Shown here piece by piece: positions 45,782-56,100 of a stretch of DNA of 64,000 bases. Made by a program: the position numbers and the translations under genes. Each line of letters opens with the position of its first letter. Within the stretch, counting starts at the first letter, position 1. This DNA comes from Drosophila persimilis (Eukaryota; Arthropoda; Insecta; Diptera; Drosophilidae), in the NCBI RefSeq assembly GCF_003286085.1, contig NW_020825298.1:13888001-13952000 (forward strand), given 5' to 3'. The notes beneath the pieces are model-generated. The model did not search any database. It was not told the origin of the DNA and worked only from the letters and a program-made list of their open reading frames with translations.

Positions 45782-48700
45782 TTACATTTTCCGTCACATT
45801 AGGCACATGAAATCTTATCAAAAGAGATGGAAACTGCCGAGCCATAAAGCCAGAAGCCGAATGCCCACAAAGAAAGCAAACGAAAGTGTGTGTTATGTCA
45901 CACGCAAACGCATAGGAAGAACCGAAACCCTCGGCCGACGATGATGAAGTGGAAAAAAAGATACAAAGAAAACTCAAAGGCAACGTTTGCCAGAGAAAAG
46001 ACGACTCTCGGAATGACGAGGCGAAAAGGAATATAAAGGATGATGGCATTACAAGTGTCAATGATTTTCGGGAATGGTATGAAGTGGCGTGTGGGGAGGG
46101 GTTTTCCCCTTCCTGTTTGCCCTGGGAAAAAATCACACAGATAGCATTTCAAATGCCTATTGATGACTCTGCCAACCCCCCCCCACCCCGCCCCCAGAAG
46201 CAGCACAGAAATGTAATTCATGGGTAAAAAATTGACAAGCTCCCACCGAAGCGCAATCGAGCGCAAATGAGTCTCAATATAAAATCCTATATACAGCAGA
46301 TATATATTATATATATCCTTGACGGCTGAGAGGGAACTTCCTTCTGATTGGGAAGCCGGAAGGACTGGCACAAAACTTTTATTAGTACCGACACCTCGGG
46401 CGCAATCAATGTGTAGGGGGTGTAGGGGGTGTAGGGTGCAGGGGCGACGGAGGGGGTGTAAGATGCCTAAACCATCGGTTAAGCTCGTGTCAAACTTATA
46501 GCGAGGAATGATAAAAACAAAATGGCTTCCTCTCTAACAGGAGAGACAGACAGAGAGAGGGAGTGAGGGAGATAGGGAGATTGACATTAAAGCTGATGAG
46601 CCGTAACGCGCTCTACAAAATGCGAGGGGCGGTGGGGGGGGCTTCCCTTTCCCCTCACCCTTCAATTATGATGAACGGTTAACGGTTTTTTGTGCGGTCT
46701 GCGGTGGTTTTTACGAGGATTACGGCGATAAACGGGTATTACAGGTGCAAGTTATGGCCATTAATCCAGAGGAAGTTTTTCATGGCAAAAGATATTTTAA
46801 AGATTTCGGTTATGCTTGGGATTTATAGTTTTCTTCACTCTTTTTCCATGTTTTGGGGCAAAAATTCAACATTTTTCAATTCCCTATTTTTTGGGGCAAA
46901 CACTTTTTGAAGTTTTCTTTTTTCGCCAAAAAATGCTAAAGCTTTTAGGAAAATTAATATATGTACCCTTTCAGAGGTGGTTGTGTTTTGGGACAGGTGT
47001 TTTTTGAATGGAGAAAATTGAGAAAATTCTGAAAAATAATACAAAAATAAATAAAAATAATCCAATAAAGTTTGCATACACAAAAAAGTATACCAGAGTA
47101 TCTCCGGCTTCGGCTGCCCAGATTCCCCTCAAAAACTGCAGCTTAAATCCCGCTGTTCCCCATGGGATCTCCGGGGCGGGGAGCCCCGCCACCGTGCAGC
47201 ACAGTTTCTGCTTTCTGTTTAACTTTTGCATCCATCCATCTCTCCATCTCGCACTCTTTATGCCAATAGCCGTCTCGCTTACTCATCCCATTTTCGGTAG
47301 ATTTTCCTATCAGCTTGTTGGCACCTCCATTTCCCACACACACACACTCGCAAAATTCAACCTCAAATAAAAATTGCAATTTTATTTTTACCATTGAAAG
47401 CGGTGGAAAAGCGTTGGAAAAGCGGTGGAAAAGCGGTGGGGTGCAGCTATAATCCACCGCCCACTGGCATGGATTCTCTGTCTGCATGTAAAAGCAATAA
47501 ATTGATTTATGATGTCTGCCCCACGCTCTGCAGCGACCCGAAAGTTATGCAACAACAGGCATGCCGTGCCGGGGCACACAGCAAAATGTTTTCCCAGTGA
47601 CTCCGACATTTTGTTGTCCTGCCGTTCAGGGCGTGGGGCGTGGCCGTCGAGTAGGTGTCAAGCATTACGAGTGGGCAGTGCCCCAAAAAGTATGCTACAC
47701 TTCCGCATCCGGCTCTCCGGCTCCCGACTCGTATTTCTTTCAGTTTTCGGTCACGCTCTTCGTCCCTTCGCATCATTTTTTATTAACAATCATAATTCAT
47801 ATTTATTAATGTGCTCAATTTGTTTTTAATGATATTACACACCCGACTGCCTGCCAGCCAGTCTCTCAGTGTATGTGTGTGTGTGTGGCAGGACCTCCAG
47901 CTGTTGTCATTTTTGCGCCTGTTAACTGGTGGTATGTGCCTCGGCATCCATTCGCTAGGCGACATTTTGATTTACCGATTGGGCCCATGTGAAGTAGGTA
48001 TCCCATTTATCCTGCATGTCCTGCCAGGTGTATATCGCTTCAGCCTTTTTTGGGGATTTATTCGATTCGAGAGCTTAAACAAAGTTTCAATCTTTGCCCC
48101 AAGTTTGGTTTAAACATGTAATAAATGTCTGTGAGTGTCTATGAATATAGATTGCCATCAATATGTTGGGGAATACAAGTTCTTATGGGCCTTGATTTAT
48201 ATTCAATTTAGCGGTATTCATCAATGGGAGTTCTCTGGGAAGGAGAAGCAATTTCAATAGGAATTTTTACTGCCTATAATGTGAATATTAAGCCAATCTT
48301 TCGATAAAGATTCCCTCTTACAGATCAACGATTTCTATACCATTATTTAAAGCCTTGAGACATTCATCTTTCTATGATTTATGCCCTTGAGGCTATAGTT
48401 TTCGTTCCTTTCACAACTCTTAAGTTTTCTAGAATTTTCCGCACTTTCTGGAATCATTTTCCGCCCTTTCCATCACCTGTATTTCATTACAATCCCTTAT
48501 CTTTGGCCAGTTCTCGAACTGATCAGCTTTTTCATTAGTTTTCCACTTTTAATTAAATTTCCTGGACAGCAAAAACTTGTTTCCTACCACTGATGGCTCC
48601 CAATAGATCTCGAATTTCATTGATAGCCTGAAAATCGAATCCCATTAGTTCTGCCTCCCCACCCCGCCCACCATAACAAAGTGCAAACTGTCAGTGGAGG

Positions 48701-50792
48701 AGGGAGAACCCCTTAGGCGAAGGGCAAACCCTTGGAGCCTGCCACACCCCTTGGAGGGAGGGACTGGCCTTAGAGGCTCCCGAAAAACGAAAAAACCGTT
48801 CAATTACTAAAACGTTGCCGGTCCAAAAAAAAAGCGAGCAGAATGATTCGCAAAGAAATCTCCAAACACAAACGATAACAATGGCGGTATTGGGGGCCAG
48901 CAAAAAAAAAAGCGTCCAAGACCGAAAGCCGGCAATATACAACAATGTGGCCTGTCCACAAAAGGGAGAAAGATGAGTTGGCCAAATGGAAAAAATACGA
49001 AAATAAAGTAAAATAAAATAAAATAAAATAAGGCAAGGAAAAAACATACAAATAAAAAGTCAAGCCAAAAAGTCAACCGAGCGGGCGAGACAAATGCTAA
49101 ACGAGAGAGGAAATTCGTTAAAAAATATAAGGAAATCCGATTTCCAGTATGGGGCGGGGGCGGGGGAGGAGGGTGGTTGTTAAAAAAAGAGAGCTGGTAA
49201 TCCATTTAAAATATTTCAGAAGGTATTTTAATTAAAATTCTTCTTAATCGTTTCGCTTTTTGCTGAAAAATTTGTACACTTTTTTCGTTAGCTGATTTTA
49301 GCTGTTGCTTAGCTACACTGTGAGAGAGAAATGTGGGAAAATAGGGGAATTTTGTTATGGTAAAAAAGGAAAAGTAGGGATTGCAGAATTTAAGGGGTTT
49401 ATATTAAATATTGGATGTTAAAAGAAGACAGGTCCTATTTCAATTTTCCTTAGGCTACGTTTATAAGGCGGGAATCTTTTCTTTCTGGGTGAAATCTCAG
49501 CATTAGGCAGATTTTTAGATACTTGGAAAGATGTTTATTATATATTTCTGTAAACTAAAAAAAAGGGGAATTTTCTATGGAAAATTAAGTGAATTTTTAA
49601 GCGGATCTACTTTCGACGTAGCTCGTGAAATGTTTGGATTATAATCCCCTAACGGAGTAATTAGTAACCGCATAATGCCCAGCCTCTCTTCTTTTTACTG
49701 CCCTCATAAGCTTAATTCTCCCAAAATCAAAAAAAAGAACGAGAATTTTTCCCCCGAAAAGTAAAACCGAAAATAAAGCCTGAAAGTGAGAGGAAAACGA
49801 GGGATGCTGAAGGAGCTGGGAGGATCTGGGAGAAGCTGGGAGGAGCGGGCAGCAATTTGCAGCAATTTTGGTCAAGGACTTTTTCATCTGCCATGCAATG
49901 CTAATCCTTTTAAGCAGCCGCCCGGCCATTCACCAAAAGCCTGCCCGCCCGCCTGCCCGCCTGCACCTACAAGTACATATGTATATCGTGCTATATATAT
50001 ACAAATATATATATGTATATATGTAGTTATTTTGTGTGTCGTTTTGGCGTCTCTCATGGGCATAAATTAAGGCACTGGCTACAATAACAAGTGGAAAACA
50101 AACACCGTGCAAAAAAAAAAAGGAAACTCACAAAAAAATGGGTAAAAAGTTTTGTGTTGCTGCTGCGGCAGTGGGGAAAAGTTTTTCATTTTTTTTGCTT
50201 TTTGTCCGTACTGCAGTTTTCTTAACGATTTTCGTCGCGCAGGAAACAAAGAGGGAAAACATAAATTACACATGCACACATTTATTTTCATTTCCGAGCA
50301 GAGTTCTCTTTCACTTTCCCGAGCTTTCACTCTTCGAGGCGGGCTCTTAATGCTCTGTCAGAACTGTCTTATTTCGGTTGCGGCTTCGAGGGGGGAAAAC
50401 CCCCTAGAGAAGCCCCAGAGAAAACTCCTGTTTCCCTGCAGCATATTCCAGGGCGTCGCTGCACTGCCTGCACATGTGGGGAAAAATCTGTTGAGTTTCC
50501 TTTCTGTTCGCCGCCGAAGTTTTAATGAGTTTTCAAAAGCACAATCAAAAAAAATGAAAGCAAAGGCAAGGCATGGCAGGGTCCTCATGGAGGCAATTTG
50601 TTGGGTACTTATGTGCGCTTCAAGTAACTTAAATATGTCGGCATATTTCTCTAGTTCCTCGCTTTGCCTTTTTTTGGGGTCGGCGGCAGGAAGGAAAGCA
50701 GAAAGCAGGAGAAAATGGCTAGACAAAAGGACATTTAGCTCCCAGAGGCCTTTGTACAAATAGTTTCTAAAGAAAGATGTTTTATTTTTCAG
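45782..50792. other. Non-coding
   Basis: Holds a GTGTAGGGG repeat at 46410-46436, the second copy of the GTATCTCCRGCTTYGG motif at 47098-47119, an AAAAT pentanucleotide repeat at 49005-49030 and a TATATG tract near 49990-50022. The open frames over 50152-50897 on both strands overlap each other and are rejected. Confidence 0.5.
47098..47119 (+). repeat. Motif GTATCTCCRGCTTYGGYTRCCC, copy 2
   Basis: Counterpart of 23021-23046, again at the edge of AT-rich DNA. Confidence 0.5.
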
Positions 50793-50838
50793 AAGATTGT
50801 TCCAAAAGGAACTGCAAAATGTGCATTTCCTTTGGAAG
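50793..50838 (+). other. Candidate 46-nt exon, plus strand
   Basis: The acceptor GTTTTATTTTTCAG, with a TTCTAAAG branch-point match 24 nt upstream, is followed 46 nt later by the consensus donor TGGAAG/GTAAGT. All three frames of the exon are open, for example RLFQKELQNVHFLWK. The splice architecture is about as good as in the real GT49 gene. No start, stop or partner exon is identified, though the promoter and frame at 51430-52052 lie just downstream. Confidence 0.25.
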
Positions 50839-50974
50839 GTAAGTTTTGCTAATTGCCAGTTTATCAAACACCACAGAAGGACATATCCTGTATGCAAGGG
50901 ATGAGCTATTTCTTATTGGATTTATATTAAAAATATATTTTATTGCATATAATACATAGGAGCATGTCGAATAC

Positions 50975-51106
50975 ATCGATATTTATCGATTCTTATTTGA
51001 ATTCATCGAAATTTTATCGATTCAAGGCATGTAATTATCGATTTAGATAATATATTAACGATTTCTAGTCCAAAAAAGTTCCTAAATTTAATATTTAGCC
51101 ATCGAT
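50975..51106. promoter_or_regulatory. Cluster of ATCGAT sites
   Basis: Five ATCGAT hexamers (50975, 50985, 51016, 51037, 51101) and one ATCGAA (51005) lie in about 130 bp. CGATA-type clusters bind BEAF-32 and DREF in Drosophila, often at domain boundaries or housekeeping promoters. The density is seen; the binding is inferred. Smaller groups occur at 30547-30725 and 54255-54345. Confidence 0.4.
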
Positions 51107-51385
51107 ATATCACCGTTTGATATAAAATGTTGCCTAAACATTGATTTTAGTGATAAAACTTCCTTAAACGCACCTTTTAGTACCACAATCTGCCCTTAGA
51201 CCTATAGAAAATAGTTCGATCTATGAAATGCCTTCAAAAGAAATCATATCTGAGATATCTGCGAATCTTTTAGGCAGCCATTCTCCCACACTTTGCTGTT
51301 CAATGAGGCTTAAGAAATTGAAATGCTCTCCTCCCAGTGTTCGCGGCGACGTTAGATTGAGCATTCCACTGGAAACCCAAAGTTC

Positions 51386-51437
51386 CCTCTATCTCTCTGT
51401 CTCTCTCTCTCTGTCTCTCTCTCTCGCGCTATAAATC
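51386..51437 (+). promoter_or_regulatory. GAGA/TATA promoter candidate
   Basis: A CT tract of about 40 bp (GAGA-factor type, 51386-51425) is directly followed by CGCTATAAATCG, with the TATA box at 51430-51437. A start near 51460 is implied, although the initiator there is weak. A start codon and consensus splice donor follow within 55 nt. Confidence 0.35.
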
Positions 51438-51486
51438 GATTTGAAAAGCCACCAGAAGGCGTTTTTCCTGTGTGTGCATTTCCGCG

Positions 51487-52052
51487 ATGAGTATTCTTGA
51501 GGCCGAAAGTGAGTAAAAGCTTTTAAGCAATCAAGCAGCTGGAGGAAAACGCGCATGCAGCTGAAAATTATAATGTATTTTCCACTAATTCATTTAAAAG
51601 GATGCTCGAAGTCTTAACCTCAAACTTTTGTGCCGGCACAAGGGGGCCACAAGGAGAGCAGGGGCGCAGTCCCAGGGGGGGCGTCATTGGACAATGCTCG
51701 TAATGGTTTTCACATTTCAGGTCTCAGGTCTCAGCCCCCCCAAAGGCCACGCCTCTGTCCGCAGAGTGGGCCGCCAGCCTCGCTTATGGGCTTGTGCCTC
51801 TTGTGGGCCCTCTGCCTCTTGTTCGGCGGCCTCTTGTCCTTGTCCTCAGCCACATACACACCCATGCAGCCAGTCGCCGCAGCCGATGTCAAGTTTGAGT
51901 GTCTGCTCTCCTCAGTCGCTCGTCTCCGCCTGGCACTGGAAGGCACTGCATCGCATCGCATCGATGGCATTTTCCCCCACTTGGATGGCTGCCAAAAACT
52001 ACACCCAGAAGCTTCTGCAGCACGTGCTGGGGCCCGAGCGATTTTTAATTAA
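51487..52052 (+). CDS. Candidate novel two-exon gene: 117-aa membrane or secreted protein
   Basis: Exon 1 coding 51487-51508: ATG (CGCG before it) and seven codons (MSILEAE), then the donor GAAA/GTGAGT. Exon 2 is 51721-52052, after the acceptor TTTTCACATTTCAG. The join keeps one frame and gives 117 aa plus stop. The 212-nt intron contains the in-frame stop TAA directly after the donor, so splicing is required. The N-terminal 31 residues are polar and rich in P and R. One strong hydrophobic segment follows (LCLLWALCLLFGGLLSLSSA, about 33-52), then about 65 polar residues with two cysteines. It could be a signal anchor, or a signal peptide if translation starts at the internal ATG at 51786. Exon 2 is clearly richer in GC than its surroundings. 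A TATA/GAGA promoter precedes it. A second frame of exon 2 is also open to 52158, which weakens the case. No family is recognised. Confidence 0.25.
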
Positions 52053-53064
52053 ATTTCAGCCTCTCTTCCGAAAACCGAGCGACACACTGGTTACCAAATT
52101 AGAAAGTTTAAATCAAGGATTTCTCAGCAGTTTTCATCATATTCGACTGGAGGAATAATGATTGATTTTGGTTCATGTTATTCCAGGAGAAGTTTAGAGG
52201 GAAGTTCTATAGAAATTTGGGAAAGGAGCGGCAGATTTTGGGAGCTATGGGTATAAGCCTTTAGTCTCTTAAATTTCCCACTCTTGAAGCATTCTTTGTA
52301 CACACAATCTTGGCTCTTGCCTCAGATATAAGACCCTACAATACATCGTAAAACCACCCAAAAAACAATTACAATTTCTAAGCGAAAAACACTTTCAAAA
52401 GTAACACAAAAGGCAACCAAAAATTAATTAAAATAGTTACAAAGTCGAGCCCTGATCTCCGACTTGTGTGTAATTTCAATTAAAGCTGAAACCAGTGTGT
52501 GGCAACAACCCAAGCTGAAACTGTGTTGTGTAGTGTAGCACGAGGTTTCTTTGGAAGTTCTATGGCCTGGGTGTGGACTTTGGACTGCATTAGAGGTTCA
52601 ATTTAGTGTAAAACACAACAACAACTGTCGGCCGTTTAGGTCTATCTGTAGTCTGACTGGAGGCAACCCTTTTTGCATAACAATTAGGCAACTCTGACGC
52701 TCTTAACCCGATGATTTGTGCAAATGTTTTCCGACGTCGCGTCGAGTTCCCTTCGTCTCGGGGCAGGGACCTGCATTTGCATATTAATTACAACTAAAGT
52801 TCGTTTTTGTTGCTCTTTTGTTGTTCGGTTAAGTGCTGGCAAGATTAATTATGGATTTAAGCGGCGCCTGAAAGCAGGCAACGCTCGCGGAAGCACCGCA
52901 CCGCACCAATCAATGACAGGGATTGTGGTTTAATTAATCCCCTAATTGATTGACTAGTGGGTTGGCCCTTAACAGTATTTCCGGCTGGCTTAAAGGGGTT
53001 TCAGCACATGCATTATATGAGAAACAGCTCTAATTTAAGATCTTTTATGAATGCAAAAACTCAC
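52053..53064. other. Non-coding
   Basis: An acceptor-like ATTAAATTTCAG occurs at 52049-52060. No further gene is supported. Confidence 0.45.
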
Positions 53065-53122
53065 CTTATCAATGAAGAGTTTAAAGCAGTATCCGAAGCT
53101 TCTTGGGCCCTGTAGGGTTTGT
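53065..53122 (-). other. Candidate 58-nt exon, minus strand
   Basis: On the minus strand AATTTGTATTGTTTTCCAG is followed by 58 nt and then GATAAG/GTGAGT; both sites are strong. Two frames are open: QTLQGPRSFGYCFKLFIDK, and one that, when joined to the GT49 acceptor at 5638, continues in frame into the GT49 ATG through ISYN. It may therefore be a 5' exon of the GT49 gene across a 47-kb intron, or belong to another minus-strand transcript. Confidence 0.35.
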
Positions 53123-56100
53123 CTGGAAAACAATACAAATTAATTATCAACCATATATTCTCTAAACATTATAATTAATTGTCGAGTACAGTTTTTCACA
53201 CATTCAAAAAGTCACACAAAATCGTCAAAGCAATCATCAAGTCTCTAATTCTGTGAACAAATTCATTTTAAAGGTCTAAACATTTCAAATTGTTGTTAAT
53301 TGATTTGTTATGTTGGGATAGCTGATGGATGTTCTAAGAAACCAAATATCGATCGAAGCACAAATTCCAATTAGGGCGAATTTATTTATTGGAATGCCGG
53401 ATCATGTTCCTCCTCCTTGGGGAACAACAGGAGAGCATTAACATAATTACTTTTTTCACACACTACGTGATATGGAAAACTTTTTGGGCAAACTATTTCT
53501 TTATGCCGTAAACATCATTAGCGCAGGAAAATAAAAGGAAATGCAAAGGGAAATGGCATGGGTCGGAGTGGGCGGAGTGGGGGGAGTGGGCGGAGGACTA
53601 TGCAAATTTAAATATTATTTCCATTATCCTTGTTCTGTGGAAAAGTTTTAATGAATTACTGAAGTTTTGCTCGACAGAAAATGTGGGAAAGTGCATAGAT
53701 CTTTGCGAAAATGTGTACTTCTTTTGGGAGCTAGACTCTAGTGATTAATGCAAGTCCCTGGTTCGAGGTAAGCCTTTTCCTGATCTGAAATCGGGTCTCA
53801 TTTGAGCTAGCTCTCATTTTGAAAAATTCGAAAAATTATTCAGCAATCAGGAGACCCTTTCTTTTATGGGTTATTGATCTAAAACGAAGCTGAGAAAGGT
53901 TTCTGATTTCTGATTTCAGATATCTGATGCGTGTGTCAGACGGTGTGGAGGCAACAAGCAACCAGCGAACCGCTCCGAAAACAAGATGGAAATGCTAATT
54001 TTGTACTGTACAAACCATGAACTTGACTGCCGGGCCCAAGAATTTTAAATCCCCAGCTAAACGGCCAATTTATGGCCTCAGACTGGGGTTTAATTATGCA
54101 AATACGTTGTTTACGGGGAATTTTGAAAGATAGACTTGATTGAAAACGAATTGGTAAGCTGATGAAATGAGTCAAGAAACACAGACCATAGGCCAAGTGA
54201 AATTTTCAACAATTTTCGTATAGAAAAACAGAACATTTCTACGATCACAGTGTATCGACATGGTTTCAATATCGAACCAACCAAGAAACATGTATAGGTA
54301 TGTATTTTGCGATTTCTTAGTACCAAAATATCGTTTATCGATCAATTATCCACCCCCTTGTGCCGCCCCCAACACCCCTGATTAGCATCGGGTTGCCTTG
54401 GCACCATTTCTCTGTGGGAATCACTATCCGAAATATGTGTATGTGGCCCCGCAGGACGCCCTATATCCCGGTGGAGGGGGGGCTAAGCACATTCATGCAT
54501 ATGTCATAGCCGCCCCCCCTTACGCACCCCCAAATGCCACTCGTTTCAATTCAATCAACCATAAAGCATAAGCACCACCGACCGACCCACACACGCATGT
54601 CATGCTGACGCTGACGCTGACATGCCCTATGGCCACGCCCCGCCGCCCGCCGCCCGCCCATATTCAGTGCTGGGGTGCTGCAAAGGTGTTGGCGCACCTG
54701 CAACCCCCCCGGCCCCCCGGCCACCGACTGCCCGGCCTGACTGACAGTTTTTGCGTGCCTAATTGTGAAAGGAAGTTAAAGGAGGAAAACAATTCGTTGT
54801 CATGGCAGACACATGGCCCGGAGGCCCCAAAGAGCTCTGTCCGAATGGTGAGTGCATTGCCGAATTTAATAAATTACCAAAGCAAACGTAGGGGAGGCCT
54901 TCGTGGAGGCTCCTCTCCATTAAGATTCAGCAAAGCGTGAACCATTTTAATGCAAAACAAAACAAGGGGAAAGCCCCAGGCAAATATATTGATGAGAAGT
55001 CCAATCCGAAAAACCCCTAAAACGAAGCTGTCCGAATGGAAGGAATACCAAGGGTCAATAACAGGAGCGGATTGTCAAGGGATACAGCGGGTGGCTAATA
55101 GATAAAGGAAGGCAGAGAAAGGGCTAATACTATTGAGGCCATAAAAAGATTGATTTATGGGAAAACTAATAGATTTCGAGATACAAATTCTGGTATTAAT
55201 TTCTTACAATCAGCTCTGCTTTTCCCCTTTTGGCAATCCATTTCCTAACCGCATCCGCACCTGTCCTTTCAACGAAAATCCTAAGCCCCACAGAAAAGTT
55301 AAACTTTTACGAATGACTGGGTTTTCTTTGGAGGGTCTAGGAAAAGTGAGAAAACAAAATGCACAAAAATGCTTATTTGCGGTTAACCACAGAAAATGGT
55401 AAACCAATACCAATAACGGAATGAAAGGCAGGGAAAGGAAGGGAAAGGCTAGGAATGGACTGGAATGGAATGGGTGTAGCAGAGAGGAAACCACCTCTTA
55501 ACCAACTCTCGATCTAAGCTTTATTTACATTTTGTTGCTCAAGCATTTGACAGGGGCAGCAGGGCAGACCTTGGATTAATTCAAGTGTAAAGTGCAGTGT
55601 TTTTTTGTTGTTTCTTAGACACGAAATTCAACCTTTAATTAAGTGTTGTACAGGGCACTGGAAAGGGGTGCAAGGGGTTCCTTAAGTCTGAGAATTCTCT
55701 GGATTTCTATTAAAAACTTTGACTCACAGACCTTCCAAGTAACCCTCGTCGAAGACTCTCCTTCTGTAATAATAGAAATATTTCTATGGAAAGAATTTCT
55801 TGTTTCCTCTCCACTTGACTGGTTCTTCAATTAATAAATGACTTTGATGGAGAAAAATTCAAATTAATACTGCAGTTAAAATTTCCAGACAGTTTGGCAA
55901 AAATGTTGGCCCCCACCCCCCCACGGGGTGACCCCTGGGAACCCGCCGAGTGACCCCTTGGCCACAAGCGACAAGCGGACGCGCGCTCTGAAATGATAAA
56001 TGTCGCTGGTCGCCATGACAAACAACAAATTATGTGTGAATGCATGTGAATGACGATGTGAATGATGTTGTGAATAAGTTGCGTCAGAGGAGAGGGGAGG

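Noticed and set aside
50358..50897. 179-codon minus-strand frame and a 203-codon plus-strand frame over the same DNA
   Set aside because: Both are open by overlap. Neither has a recognisable domain, and the plus-strand splice sites at 50793-50838 contradict the minus reading.
51628..52158. 176-codon alternative frame of the 51.7 kb exon
   Set aside because: It does not join in frame with the exon that follows the TATA box; kept only as a caution against the preferred frame.
53755..53775. GGTTCGAGGTAAGCC as a tRNA B-box
   Set aside because: The B-box would need GGTTCGANNCC; no A-box or acceptor stem is present.
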